A DNA stretch of 64,000 bases from Pseudoalteromonas neustonica (lineage in GTDB: Bacteria; Pseudomonadota; Gammaproteobacteria; Enterobacterales; Alteromonadaceae): contig NZ_BDDS01000003.1 of assembly GCF_001653135.1 (NCBI RefSeq), forward strand, positions 310,001 through 374,000, in the 5' to 3' direction. Numbering within the stretch: position 1 is the first letter of the stretch; the number at the start of each line of letters is the position of its first letter. Made by a program: the position numbers and the translations under genes. This document shows positions 45,237 through 54,301 of the stretch, piece by piece. The notes under the pieces were generated by a model. It made no database searches. It had not been told where the DNA came from and saw only the letters and a program-made list of their open reading frames with translations.

Positions 45237-47261
45237 CTATCTATGATGTTGTTTTTTGAGTAATTCAACAGCAACATTATAAGGTAACGCTTTATTATAT
45301 AAAAAGCCCTGTGCACATTGTATATGGGCTTTTTTTACAACATCTTCGTGTAATTTACTCTCTACCCCCTCAGCAACTATTTTAAAGCCCAGCTCATCGC
45401 ATATCTTAGCTAAATGCTGATAAAGTACGGCTGATTTAATATTGCCATCGATTGGTAATAAACTACGATCCAGTTTTATCGTATTGATATTAAGCTTAGA
45501 TAAAACAGATAAACAAGAATACCCAGTACCAAAATCATCCATTGCACATTGAATATTATGCTTATTTAAATATTTAACTAATTCAATTGTTGATTCAAAA
45601 TCTTCAATATAACTTGACTCTAAAATCTCGACTTCAACCTGATTTGGGAATCGAGAGAAAGCTTTAACTACACGTTTATAGCCATCAGCAAGCAAATTTT
45701 GTGGCGATATATTAAAGCTAATTTTTGGATGAAAACCCTGTCGCGCAAAATTGTCTAAATCAACTTCTAATTGATCAATAACAAAGCTATCAATTACATG
45801 CATTAGTTTATGCTGCTCAAGTGTAGCCAAAAACCAAGGGCCCATTACTTCGCCATCATTTTTTATTAAACGTAATAATGCTTCAAAACCAACAATCTGC
45901 TGACTTAAGGGATCCATTTTTGGCTGATAATACAATGCCAATGCGCCACTATTGAGTGCATCAGTGACTGTTTTAAGACTATATTGTTCAATATGCTGTT
46001 CGGAATGTGATTTCGCAAAGCTTTCTTCCGCTTTATCTTCAATAACATGACCTGCGCTGTAGCGTTTTACAAGCATATCTAGCGCTTTACCTGTGATGTT
46101 GTGACGTTGGTTTGCAAGTACAAAGGGATAATAAATGGCTACATTTAATGCGATTAACACTAATTGCAGAGCAATGCCTGTCCAACTATGGGTGATCATC
46201 CACCCACTCAATAAAACGGGTGTAAACCAAGGTATATTCTCACTGGCACTAAGCACAATAAGTCCATGATCTATCAATTGATATGCAATGAAACCATTAA
46301 CAATAGGGGCAAGTAAAAACGGAATTAAAAAATAAGGGTTAAATACAATAGGTAATGCATAAATCATTACCTCACTTATATTAAACACAGCCAATGGCGC
46401 TGAAATACGAGCGATGCTGCGTTCATGCTCTGCATTTTTAAGTAAATAACAGGCAATTATTAATCCCCATAAGCACCCTGTTCCACCTAGTAACACAAAA
46501 ATAGAGAAGAAGTTATAACTCGACAGGCCTTCAAGAACTTGATAATCAGTGTACGCAGCTGGCGCTAAAATATGATAGGTATTATCCCCATGAACACCAA
46601 AAAACCATAGCATATGAGCCGTAATCATTTGGAAACTAACTTTATCAAACACACTTGCATCTTGGTGATAATTCATAAGGAATGCGAGTATTTTATTGCC
46701 AAAATCACTTATGAAGGGAATACAAATTAACGTTATCAAACTTGTTAGCAAGTAAGGAAATATTAGGTTTAAATGCTTCCTTAAGAATAAGCTTATAGTG
46801 CTTATACCTACTAACTTGAGTGCATTTATTGACGCAAAATAATGCAGTATGTAACAACAAAATATCGGCATTAAAATAGAGTAAAGAACCCCACCTTTAC
46901 TATCTATATGTATCCCTGCTTCATTTACTATGATGTATCCTGTACTTGCAGCAAAACACACTATCACCAGCACAGGGCTTGCAATTGAGTGTAGTTTTAG
47001 ATTTTTTGATAAATAATAGCTAAATGACAAGAGTGTTATTAATGGAAATAACGCCCAAACCAAAGTATTGAACGTATTTAAAAATTCATGACTTCCCCCT
47101 TTATCCGCAATATCAAACCATTGATTGAGTAATGTGATCACTGAAGCAACAATGAAAAAAGGAATAAGAGCGATATAACTTTCACGCAATGAAAGGATCA
47201 ATGTGTTTGAAGATAGCTTCACAGCACTTTGATTAAATTGATTAAATATCTTAGCCAGCAA
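45237..47261 (-). CDS. PTS EIIC-like membrane domain fused to an EAL phosphodiesterase
   Basis: 674 aa. Residues ~1-390 form a lactose/cellobiose-type PTS EIIC membrane domain (MLWFFGVHGDNTY, ISEVMIYALPIVFNPYFLIPF). There is no EIIA/EIIB module, so it may act as a sugar or metabolite sensor. After a linker, ~425-670 is an EAL domain with all main catalytic residues: FEALLR, Asn in SFNISPQNLL, Glu in EILESS, MDDFGTGYS, Lys in IKLDRSL and Glu in VAEGVES, so c-di-GMP phosphodiesterase activity is predicted. Monocistronic, convergent with the alkaline phosphatase with only 3 nt between the stops. Confidence 0.9.
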   Translation of the reverse strand: MLAKIFNQFNQSAVKLSSNTLILSLRESYIALIPFFIVASVITLLNQWFDIADKGGSHEFLNTFNTLVWALFPLITLLSFSYYLSKNLKLHSIASPVLVIVCFAASTGYIIVNEAGIHIDSKGGVLYSILMPIFCCYILHYFASINALKLVGISTISLFLRKHLNLIFPYLLTSLITLICIPFISDFGNKILAFLMNYHQDASVFDKVSFQMITAHMLWFFGVHGDNTYHILAPAAYTDYQVLEGLSSYNFFSIFVLLGGTGCLWGLIIACYLLKNAEHERSIARISAPLAVFNISEVMIYALPIVFNPYFLIPFLLAPIVNGFIAYQLIDHGLIVLSASENIPWFTPVLLSGWMITHSWTGIALQLVLIALNVAIYYPFVLANQRHNITGKALDMLVKRYSAGHVIEDKAEESFAKSHSEQHIEQYSLKTVTDALNSGALALYYQPKMDPLSQQIVGFEALLRLIKNDGEVMGPWFLATLEQHKLMHVIDSFVIDQLEVDLDNFARQGFHPKISFNISPQNLLADGYKRVVKAFSRFPNQVEVEILESSYIEDFESTIELVKYLNKHNIQCAMDDFGTGYSCLSVLSKLNINTIKLDRSLLPIDGNIKSAVLYQHLAKICDELGFKIVAEGVESKLHEDVVKKAHIQCAQGFLYNKALPYNVAVELLKKQHHR

Positions 47262-47355
47262 AACGGTTTATTCTTTTTATTTTTTTTCTACAATACCGAA
47301 TTAAGGGAAATATACAAGTGATAATATTGCATGGGAAAAATTATAAATTCAGTAT

Positions 47356-47688
47356 TTAAGCATAAATATCAACACCAATGAGACTTTGCACCTCGGCGCG
47401 ACGATCTAAATTTGCAAATTCAGTATAAGTAGAAATTGCTCTGCTCACTTTTGGTGAAGGTTGATCATAAATTGTTTGTGTATATTGGGTTTGAGTATTA
47501 TTGGTATGTAAAGACAGCTTAGCGGCAAGGTCAACACCTGCGGGGCTTGACTTAACAAACTCAGCAGGTTTTTGATTGGCAATGGCATTACTTAACGTAT
47601 CAGTAGATACATTAGGCACATTTTTTTTAGTGATAATTCTACCGGGAATATCCCCCGTATAAAAACCAGAACCAATCGGTAAAGCCAT
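47356..47688 (-). CDS. Orphan small protein, unknown function
   Basis: 110 aa, soluble, no signal peptide. N-terminus MALPIGSGFYTGDIPGRI, Gln/Thr-rich middle, C-terminus IGVDIYA. The tail hydrophobic-D-x-Y-A resembles the tail of the 76-aa protein at 51512-51742. Similar sequences are known to me only as conserved hypotheticals in Alteromonadales. Real gene probable: good length and isolated position between two core genes. Confidence 0.6.
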   Translation of the reverse strand: MALPIGSGFYTGDIPGRIITKKNVPNVSTDTLSNAIANQKPAEFVKSSPAGVDLAAKLSLHTNNTQTQYTQTIYDQPSPKVSRAISTYTEFANLDRRAEVQSLIGVDIYA

Positions 47689-47747
47689 AATAGATACTCT
47701 TTTAAACTATCAGGTTAATTATGAGCCAAAATATACATTGTTGCAAC

Positions 47748-48458
47748 TTACTCGCGACCGGGTAGCTTTTTCCATGTAACAGTGTCACGAACATACTTAG
47801 GTTGAGCTTGTGCTGGCGACACGGTGTGGTGATTTGCGAATGCATAATCAATATGTGCGACCATAAACCCTGCATCAGGTAGTGTAATAGCGTTATTGAT
47901 TGTTATATTTGTATAATTATCAAGGGCGTTAGGGTATGTTTTCCAGCCTGTTCCTACTGCTGCGCCTTCTGGATTGTCCAGTATTAGTGCATCTGGTTTC
48001 AGCACTTGCTCTTCACCTTGTAACACCATTAGACTCTCATCATTTAGCATATAATGAGCAAAATAAATCTCTCCCATGCGTGCATCTATCGCGCAATATA
48101 CAGACTTATCACCCGTTTGCTGATGTGTCTGCTGTGCCATCATTTGTAATGTGGACACCCCTACTAATGGCAACTTACACGCATACGCTAAACCTTGTGC
48201 TATGGCGACACTAATTCGAACGCCAGTAAAGCTACCAGGGCCTTGACCAAAACCAATGACATCTAAGTCATTTAAACGGCAATTTGCTTTACTAAGTAAC
48301 TCATCAACTAAAGGGAGTATTTTTTGACTATGCTGTTGCGGACACTCTTCAAAGTGATGAAATGTTTGGCCGTTGTAATTAAGCACTAAAGATAATGCTT
48401 CTGTAGATGCATCTAAAGCTAAGAAGTTGATTGGTGTAGCATTCATTTGGTTACTCAT
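47748..48458 (-). CDS. tsaB: tRNA threonylcarbamoyladenosine biosynthesis protein TsaB
   Basis: 236 aa (YeaZ), actin-like fold: LALDASTEALSLVLNYNG, HSQKILPLVDELL, GFGQGPGSFTGVRI. Scaffold partner of TsaD/TsaE in t6A modification of ANN-decoding tRNAs; essential in most bacteria. Codons 1-6 may be an extension before a second Met. Follows yoaA on the same strand (13-nt gap). Confidence 0.95.
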   Translation of the reverse strand: MSNQMNATPINFLALDASTEALSLVLNYNGQTFHHFEECPQQHSQKILPLVDELLSKANCRLNDLDVIGFGQGPGSFTGVRISVAIAQGLAYACKLPLVGVSTLQMMAQQTHQQTGDKSVYCAIDARMGEIYFAHYMLNDESLMVLQGEEQVLKPDALILDNPEGAAVGTGWKTYPNALDNYTNITINNAITLPDAGFMVAHIDYAFANHHTVSPAQAQPKYVRDTVTWKKLPGRE

Positions 48459-48471
48459 GGAATGTATTTCT

Positions 48472-50298
48472 CTAATTAATTTGTTCTAAAAATTCGCTTG
48501 CAGCTTCAAGGCTTCGAGTACGGCGCATTGGGGGTAAGCTTTTCAAAAAAACTTGTCCATACTGGCGCGTCACTAAACGGTTATCACAAATGACAAGTAC
48601 GCCTTTATCTTTATTATCTCTAATGAGCCGCCCAACCCCTTGCTTAAGCGCAATAACAGCCTGAGGTAATTGAATATAGGCGAACGGATCATGGCCTTGT
48701 AATTGCGCGTCTTGCATCTTTGCTTGTAACAATGGATCATCTGGCGCTGCAAACGGTAATTTATCAATAATAACACAACTTAATGTGCTGCCTCTAACAT
48801 CAACCCCTTCCCAAAAAGAAGCAGTGCCTAAAAGGACTGCATTGCCGTGGCGGGTGAACTTTTCGAGTATGATCCGTTTTGACATTTGTCCTTGCATATA
48901 TATGGGATAATCAATCTGCGTACTCAAACCTTCCGCGACTAAATGCATCATGCGGTAACTTGTGAATAATACAAAACACCGCCCTTTTGCAGCTTTAATT
49001 AAATCAAGGGTGAGCTTTACAATTGCATGCGGCATGTTTACAGCATGCGTTTCAGGTAAATAGCGCGGTAAACACAATAAAGCCTGCTTATAATAATCAA
49101 ACGGGCTATCAACCATCATACTCTGTGCCGGTTTTAACCCAAGACTGGCGTTAAAGTGTGTAAGCTCATTATCAACCGATAATGTTGCCGAGGTAAATAC
49201 AAAGCCCGCGCCAGTGTCGGCCATCATTTTAGCAAATTTAACGGATACATTAAGGGGGGTTATATGTACCGTTAAATATCGACGCGTTGTTTCATACCAA
49301 TAACTATTACCCGTTTGGCTAATATCAAATACCCGTTCTAATTGACCTTTAAAGGCTAAGGTGCGTTCAAATGGATGCTCTATTTTGTCGCTACGATCTA
49401 AACAATGTTTGAGTACTTGATATAAAAAATCGAGATCACTAATTACTCTGTGTAATGCTGCGCATATGTCCTTATTTGCCAGCATTTGTCGCCAATCGCC
49501 TCGGCTACCGTCTAAACCAAATTGTAAACGTAGATCAGCCACGCTGGTTTCAAGTTTATTAAGTGTTTTACCTAACTGCAGCATATCTGGAATGTCGGAA
49601 CGGTAAATTGCACGTAAATCATTAATTAAGTCCACCAGCTTTTTGGTGCTAATACTTTCACCAAAGTAGTCACTGGCAATTTCACTTAATTGGTGTGCTT
49701 CATCAAATATATACGCGTCAGCTGTAGGGATAAGTTCAGCAAAGCCGGTATCTTTAACTGCCATGTCTGCAAAAAACAAATGATGATTAACCACCACAAT
49801 ATCTGCATCCATTGCGGTTAAACGGGCTTTGCGGATATAGCAATCTTGAAAATCAGGACATTCTTTACCTAAACAGTTATCCGCAGTGGAGCTTACGTAA
49901 GGCAATACTTTGGCATCTTCTTCAATGCCAATACAGTCAGCTAAGTCACCGGTACGTGTTTCACTGGCAAATTTAGCTACCATAGCTAGCTGATGCATTA
50001 CATCAGAATCATCCGTAGGCACATGTGCAACATGTTGATTTAGGCGATAAGTACACAAGTAATTACTGCGCCCTTTTAACAGAGCTGTTTTTTTACTTGC
50101 ACTTAATGCTTTAACCAATTGTGGCAAATCACGATGATATAGCTGCTCTTGCAGAGCTTTAGTCCCGGTAGATATAATCGTTTTTCCCTTAGATTTAAGG
50201 GCTGGGGCTAAGTAGGCATAGGTTTTACCAGTACCAGTACCGGCTTCAACCACCAGCTGCGAGCGATTTTTAAGTGCATCACTCACCGCTACAGCCAT
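48472..50298 (-). CDS. yoaA: XPD-like ATP-dependent DNA helicase YoaA
   Basis: 608 aa from the first ATG. Walker A EAGTGTGKT (18-26), four Cys of the Fe-S cluster (NYLCTYRL, ADNCLGKECPDFQDCYI), DEAH box IFDEAHQ, helicase motifs FTSATLSVD, FVLFTSYRMM, GTASFWEGVD and QGVGRLIRDNKDKG. DinG/XPD family, DNA repair and damage tolerance. The frame is open for 27 more codons upstream (to 50379 and beyond) and encodes the conserved Q-motif region (PRQPQIDMAVAV is the family pattern), but without ATG, GTG or TTG. The true start may be ATT at 50379. Confidence 0.9.
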   Translation of the reverse strand: MAVAVSDALKNRSQLVVEAGTGTGKTYAYLAPALKSKGKTIISTGTKALQEQLYHRDLPQLVKALSASKKTALLKGRSNYLCTYRLNQHVAHVPTDDSDVMHQLAMVAKFASETRTGDLADCIGIEEDAKVLPYVSSTADNCLGKECPDFQDCYIRKARLTAMDADIVVVNHHLFFADMAVKDTGFAELIPTADAYIFDEAHQLSEIASDYFGESISTKKLVDLINDLRAIYRSDIPDMLQLGKTLNKLETSVADLRLQFGLDGSRGDWRQMLANKDICAALHRVISDLDFLYQVLKHCLDRSDKIEHPFERTLAFKGQLERVFDISQTGNSYWYETTRRYLTVHITPLNVSVKFAKMMADTGAGFVFTSATLSVDNELTHFNASLGLKPAQSMMVDSPFDYYKQALLCLPRYLPETHAVNMPHAIVKLTLDLIKAAKGRCFVLFTSYRMMHLVAEGLSTQIDYPIYMQGQMSKRIILEKFTRHGNAVLLGTASFWEGVDVRGSTLSCVIIDKLPFAAPDDPLLQAKMQDAQLQGHDPFAYIQLPQAVIALKQGVGRLIRDNKDKGVLVICDNRLVTRQYGQVFLKSLPPMRRTRSLEAASEFLEQIN

Positions 50299-50489
50299 AT
50301 CTATTTGTGGTTGACGTGGCGTATATCCATCAAGTGATAACGCTAACGGCCCGGTTGCACTAAAAAGCTCTTTGATAATCTCGTTCGCTTAACTAAATCT
50401 AATAGCAGGATTTTACGTAAGCCATAGAGTCAGAGCAAGAAAAGAAACCAATGGTTTTGAAATAACCCGTTTTTAACTTTAATTAAAAA

Positions 50490-51143
50490 CTAACAAATAT
50501 AATCAATATAAATACATATCCGAGGGTCTTGGTTAATAAATGCTGGTGATGACGTGATCAACGCATTATGTTCTTGAGCCAACCAGTTTGTCCCTTTGTA
50601 AATTGCAATGTCGCCGTCACAAAAGTGATTAATAACATGATCCTCAGGAGGTTTAATTTGGTGCGTTAGTTGCCCGTCGACTAAAGGTAAAAACGTTGCA
50701 TTACTGTGTTCAATCCATTGTTCACCGGTACCGCCTACGGATGAGGCCATACGGGTAATCATTGTGTTTTTATGAAAAGCAGGGCTAATCGCATGGTCAC
50801 AACTAATAACACGGATACCAATCTCTTTTGGTTCAAATAACACCTCAAACATACTTAACATTTGCTTTATATGCGCTGAGATTAAATCACCGTGTGCTGC
50901 CTTATTAAAAAGCTGCTCAACTTCAGTGTATAACTTAGGGTTTATTCCACCTTGATAGCGAATTAATTCTCCCTGACTATGTTGTGCATATTTTTTAGCC
51001 GCAGTCGAAAGTGCCCAGCTAGACTTACAGCAATAACACGCAAGTACAGTATTTAAATTATAAATTTGAGATAAAACATTTGCCTGTGTATCAATAGAAT
51101 AAACAGGTGAAACTGTTTGTTCTTGTGAAAGTAACGCATGCAT
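50490..51143 (-). CDS. DUF1826 domain protein
   Basis: 217 aa. The C-terminal half matches the DUF1826 pattern: RVISCDHAISPAFHKN, TRMASSVGGTGEQWIEHS, HFCDGDIAIYKGTNW, SSPAFINQDPRICIYID. In other gammaproteobacteria this family is linked to zinc homeostasis. A 13-bp palindrome lies just upstream. Several Cys/His residues (ACYCCKS, FHKNT) may bind metal. Function unknown. Confidence 0.7.
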   Translation of the reverse strand: MHALLSQEQTVSPVYSIDTQANVLSQIYNLNTVLACYCCKSSWALSTAAKKYAQHSQGELIRYQGGINPKLYTEVEQLFNKAAHGDLISAHIKQMLSMFEVLFEPKEIGIRVISCDHAISPAFHKNTMITRMASSVGGTGEQWIEHSNATFLPLVDGQLTHQIKPPEDHVINHFCDGDIAIYKGTNWLAQEHNALITSSPAFINQDPRICIYIDYIC

Positions 51144-51166
51144 AGAACTAAAACCATAATGATATG

Positions 51167-51179
51167 TGATATTATATCA
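51167..51179. promoter_or_regulatory. 13-bp palindrome upstream of the DUF1826 gene
   Basis: TGATAT-T-ATATCA, perfect 6+1+6 inverted repeat 23 nt before the start codon, a likely operator. It is AT-rich like Zur sites but does not align well with the Zur consensus. Confidence 0.45.
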
Positions 51180-51511
51180 AATTAACATTTTTAGGTATTT
51201 TGGCAAGCCTTTAATACGAATATAATTATTTATTAAACAACGGAGTTTCTTATCAAGGCTGCGCCTTCCAGAAGATTAAATTTACTGCTTTGTACTTTGT
51301 ATTTAGTTTGTAGTTAACTGTATTACGATGCTGATGCCTCATAGAAAATCGATAATGCAGCAAAAAAGAAGTTTACTGCTTAGTCCTCGATTTTTACTTA
51401 TCCACGAATTCACAAACCTCTCATTGCAATTCCCCCTTCATATTGAATAAAATTAAACCAAGTAAAGTGCAACAGTTTTCACAGCACAGTAAAAATTACA
51501 GTGCTTAAAGG
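51180..51511. other. Intergenic stretch without recognised features
   Basis: 332 nt, A+T-rich, no credible ORF on either strand. Contains a weak inverted repeat CACAGTAA / TTACAGTG near 51485-51503 that could end the small downstream gene. Confidence 0.5.
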
Positions 51512-51742
51512 TTATGCCCATGTATCTAAGTGAGCTTCATCGTCTTCTGTTTTTTTCTGATTTTGAGTCGTTTCGAGCTGTTTTTTATTAATCTTATCTT
51601 TTCGTTCTATGTCACGTTTTTTACGTTTTTCACGTTCAACTACCATCACGTTCGACTCTTTTAGACCCGCAATATGAAACGCGCCTTTTGATTGAAGTTG
51701 CAATTTAGTTATTTGCCCTAAATAAGGGATCATGATGTCCAT
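51512..51742 (-). CDS. Small highly charged orphan protein
   Basis: 76 aa with a very strong ribosome site (AGGAGG 6 nt upstream of ATG). N-terminus MDIMIPYLGQITKLQLQSKG, then a Lys/Arg/Glu-rich helix predicted as coiled coil (~35-65), C-terminus HLDTWA. Family unknown. Confidence 0.65.
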   Translation of the reverse strand: MDIMIPYLGQITKLQLQSKGAFHIAGLKESNVMVVEREKRKKRDIERKDKINKKQLETTQNQKKTEDDEAHLDTWA

Positions 51743-51915
51743 ACGTTCCTCCTTTTGTTACTCTTATTATCGACAGTTATAGCTTATTCTTTAATTTGTA
51801 GAAAAAAAACTTGCCTCACTATATAAAAATATGTTTTCCTATATGTGAAATTTATTTAACAGATTCAATTTCTTTGTTTACATATATTAAACGAAGATTT
51901 ATAGGAAATATTATA

Positions 51916-51966
51916 ATGCGCTTAAACCTGACAACAGTACATCATCACCACCATTCACCGGAATAA
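51916..51966 (+). CDS. hisL: his operon leader peptide
   Basis: 16 codons, MRLNLTTVHHHHHSPE, with five consecutive His codons. It is preceded by AGGAAA, and a stem overlaps the His codons. Ribosome stalling when charged tRNA-His is scarce switches the downstream attenuator. Confidence 0.93.
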   Translation: MRLNLTTVHHHHHSPE

Positions 51967-52065
51967 CCTGTCAGGTCTTTCGCTGAGAGGTTATTCCTAA
52001 AAGGAACCTCTGGCGAGTCAAAATACAATGATTCATTTTCGCCCTGAGGTTCCCTCGGGGTTTTT
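51926..52065 (+). promoter_or_regulatory. his attenuator
   Basis: All alternative pairings are visible. The pause stem ACCTGACA / TGTCAGGT (51926-51933 / 51969-51976) brackets the His codons. The segment GAGGTT (51987) can pair with AACCTC (52005). GGAACCTC (52003-52010) can instead pair with GAGGTTCC (52046-52053) as antiterminator. The terminator is CCCTGAGG / CCTCGGGG (52042-52060) followed by TTTTT. Confidence 0.9.
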
Positions 52066-52092
52066 AGTTTTTAAATTAAAGGAAAATGAATA

Positions 52093-52992
52093 ATGAGTAA
52101 CAGCAACCGTCTACGTATCGCCATCCAAAAAGGTGGCCGCCTTTCTAAAGATTGCCAAGATTTACTAAAACAATTAGGTGTTAAGCTTAATTTACGTGAG
52201 CAACGTTTAATTGCTCACTCAACTAATATGCCGATTGACGTACTGCGTGTGCGCGATGACGATATTCCAGGTTTAGTCATGGACGGCGTATGTGATTTAG
52301 GTATTGTTGGCGAAAACGTACTTGTTGAAGTGCAAGCAGAACGTGAACGCCAAGGCGTACCAAGCGAAGTAACTAAACTTTCAAAACTTGATTTTGGTTA
52401 TTGCCGCCTTGCACTTGCATGGCCTTCAGAGCTTGGAAAACAAGAAAAAAGCTGGTTTGAAGGCAAGCGTATTGCAACAACCTACCCTGAAATTTTAACT
52501 CAATACCTAAAGCGTGAAGGGATCAATGCCAGCACAGTAATGCTTACAGGCTCAGTAGAAGTGGCGCCTCGTGCAGGACTTGCTGATGCAATTTGCGATT
52601 TAGTCTCTACTGGTGCAACACTTGAAGCTAACGGTCTAATGCAAGGCGATACTATTTTAGAATCAAACGCCTGCCTTATCCAAAATAAAGACTTACAAGA
52701 TGCTGACAAACTAGCGCTTATTAATAAGCTTATGCCTCGCTTACGTGGTGTGAGACAAGCTAAAGAAAGTAAATACATCATGTTACACGCGCCAAAAAAT
52801 AAGCTGGATGAAATCTGCGATATTTTACCAGGCTCAGGTCAACCAACCGTATTAGCACTAGCAGGCTCAGATGAATACGTTGCCCTGCACATGGTAAGCA
52901 GCGAAACATTATTTTGGGAAACCATGGAGCAATTAAAAGCGTTAGGCGCGAACTCCATCCTCGTTATGCCAATTGAAAAAATGATGGAGTAA
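52093..52992 (+). CDS. hisG: ATP phosphoribosyltransferase
   Basis: 299 aa, long (hexameric) form, first step of histidine synthesis: [49 protein letters not shown], and a C-terminal regulatory ACT-like domain ([20 protein letters not shown]), site of histidine feedback. First structural gene after the attenuator. Confidence 0.97.
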   Translation: MSNSNRLRIAIQKGGRLSKDCQDLLKQLGVKLNLREQRLIAHSTNMPIDVLRVRDDDIPGLVMDGVCDLGIVGENVLVEVQAERERQGVPSEVTKLSKLDFGYCRLALAWPSELGKQEKSWFEGKRIATTYPEILTQYLKREGINASTVMLTGSVEVAPRAGLADAICDLVSTGATLEANGLMQGDTILESNACLIQNKDLQDADKLALINKLMPRLRGVRQAKESKYIMLHAPKNKLDEICDILPGSGQPTVLALAGSDEYVALHMVSSETLFWETMEQLKALGANSILVMPIEKMME

Positions 52993-52996
52993 GTCA

Positions 52997-54301
52997 ATGT
53001 TGCGCTGGAATGAGGTATCGACTGACGCACAAGCTGCGGCGCTAATGCGCCCAGCGGTTAGTGCAAGTGCGGAAGTAGAAGCAATTTGCCAAGCAATTAT
53101 GGCAAACGTAAAAGAGCAAGGCGATACAGCCTTACTAAACATGGCTAAGCAATATGATAACCGTGAAACACCTCGTTTATTAGTACCTCTTAGTGAGATT
53201 AATGATGCTGAGCAACAACTTAGCAGTGAGCTTAAATACGCAATTGATACTGCCTACGCTAATGTAAAACGTTTTCACCAAGCACAGTTACCTAAAGATA
53301 TTAAATTGTCGACTCAGCCTGGCGTGCTATGCGAACTAAAATATCAAGCCATTGAAGCCGTAGGCATTTATGTACCCGGCGGCAGTGCGCCATTACCTTC
53401 ATCGGTGATCATGCAAGGTGTGCTTGCGCAGCTTAGTGGCGCAAAAACAGTGGTTTTAACAACGCCAGTACAAGGCGACTTACCAATAAATCCAGCAATT
53501 TTATATGCGGCTAAACTATGCGGTATCAAAACAATCGTAGAAAGTGGCGGCGCCGGTGCAATCGCCGCCATGGCTTATGGTACAGACTCAGTGCCCAAAG
53601 TGAATAAGATCTTTGGCCCTGGTAACAGCTTTGTCACTATGGCTAAACAGCTTGTCGCACAAACAATTCCTGGCATGGCGATTGATATGCCTGCAGGCCC
53701 GTCAGAGGTATTAGTCATTGCAGACGAACGTGCCAACCCTGAATTTATTGCCGCTGATTTACTCTCACAAGCAGAGCATGGAACAGATTCACAAGTAATT
53801 TTACTCTCTAATTGCGCGCTAATTATTGCACAGACAGAGCAAGCTATTGAACGCCAACTTACAGCATTATCACGCCGTGATATAGCCGCTCAAGCATTAG
53901 CAAATTCATCGTTTATTTTGGTTGATTCTATCGAACAAGCATTTGATGTATCAGCGCAATACGGCCCTGAGCACTTAATTTTGCAACTTGCCGATGCCAA
54001 TCCATATTTAGCTAAAGTTAAAAATGCCGGCTCAGTGTTTGTCGGTGATTACACCCCAGAGTCTGCGGGTGATTATGCGTCGGGTACTAATCACGTATTA
54101 CCGACTTACGGTTATAGTGCAACGTATTCGAGCTTAAATCTGCTTGATTTTTTTCGTACTTATACGGTGCAAACAATCACCGAAAATGGTTTGAAAAACT
54201 TATCAAAAGCAATATTACCGCTTGCAGATGCAGAAGGACTTGATGCCCACGCAAGTGCTGTAAAGGTGCGTTTAGAGGCTATGAATAGAGGCAATGAATA
54301 A
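52997..54301 (+). CDS. hisD: Histidinol dehydrogenase
   Basis: 434 aa, NAD- and zinc-dependent oxidation of histidinol to histidine. [64 protein letters not shown] and GPEHLIL (active-site Glu-His), [18 protein letters not shown]. Overlaps hisC by one base. Confidence 0.97.
   Translation: MLRWNEVSTDAQAAALMRPAVSASAEVEAICQAIMANVKEQGDTALLNMAKQYDNRETPRLLVPLSEINDAEQQLSSELKYAIDTAYANVKRFHQAQLPKDIKLSTQPGVLCELKYQAIEAVGIYVPGGSAPLPSSVIMQGVLAQLSGAKTVVLTTPVQGDLPINPAILYAAKLCGIKTIVESGGAGAIAAMAYGTDSVPKVNKIFGPGNSFVTMAKQLVAQTIPGMAIDMPAGPSEVLVIADERANPEFIAADLLSQAEHGTDSQVILLSNCALIIAQTEQAIERQLTALSRRDIAAQALANSSFILVDSIEQAFDVSAQYGPEHLILQLADANPYLAKVKNAGSVFVGDYTPESAGDYASGTNHVLPTYGYSATYSSLNLLDFFRTYTVQTITENGLKNLSKAILPLADAEGLDAHASAVKVRLEAMNRGNE

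Noticed and set aside
48573-48776. 67-aa open frame inside yoaA
   Set aside because: Shadow frame of the helicase motifs region.
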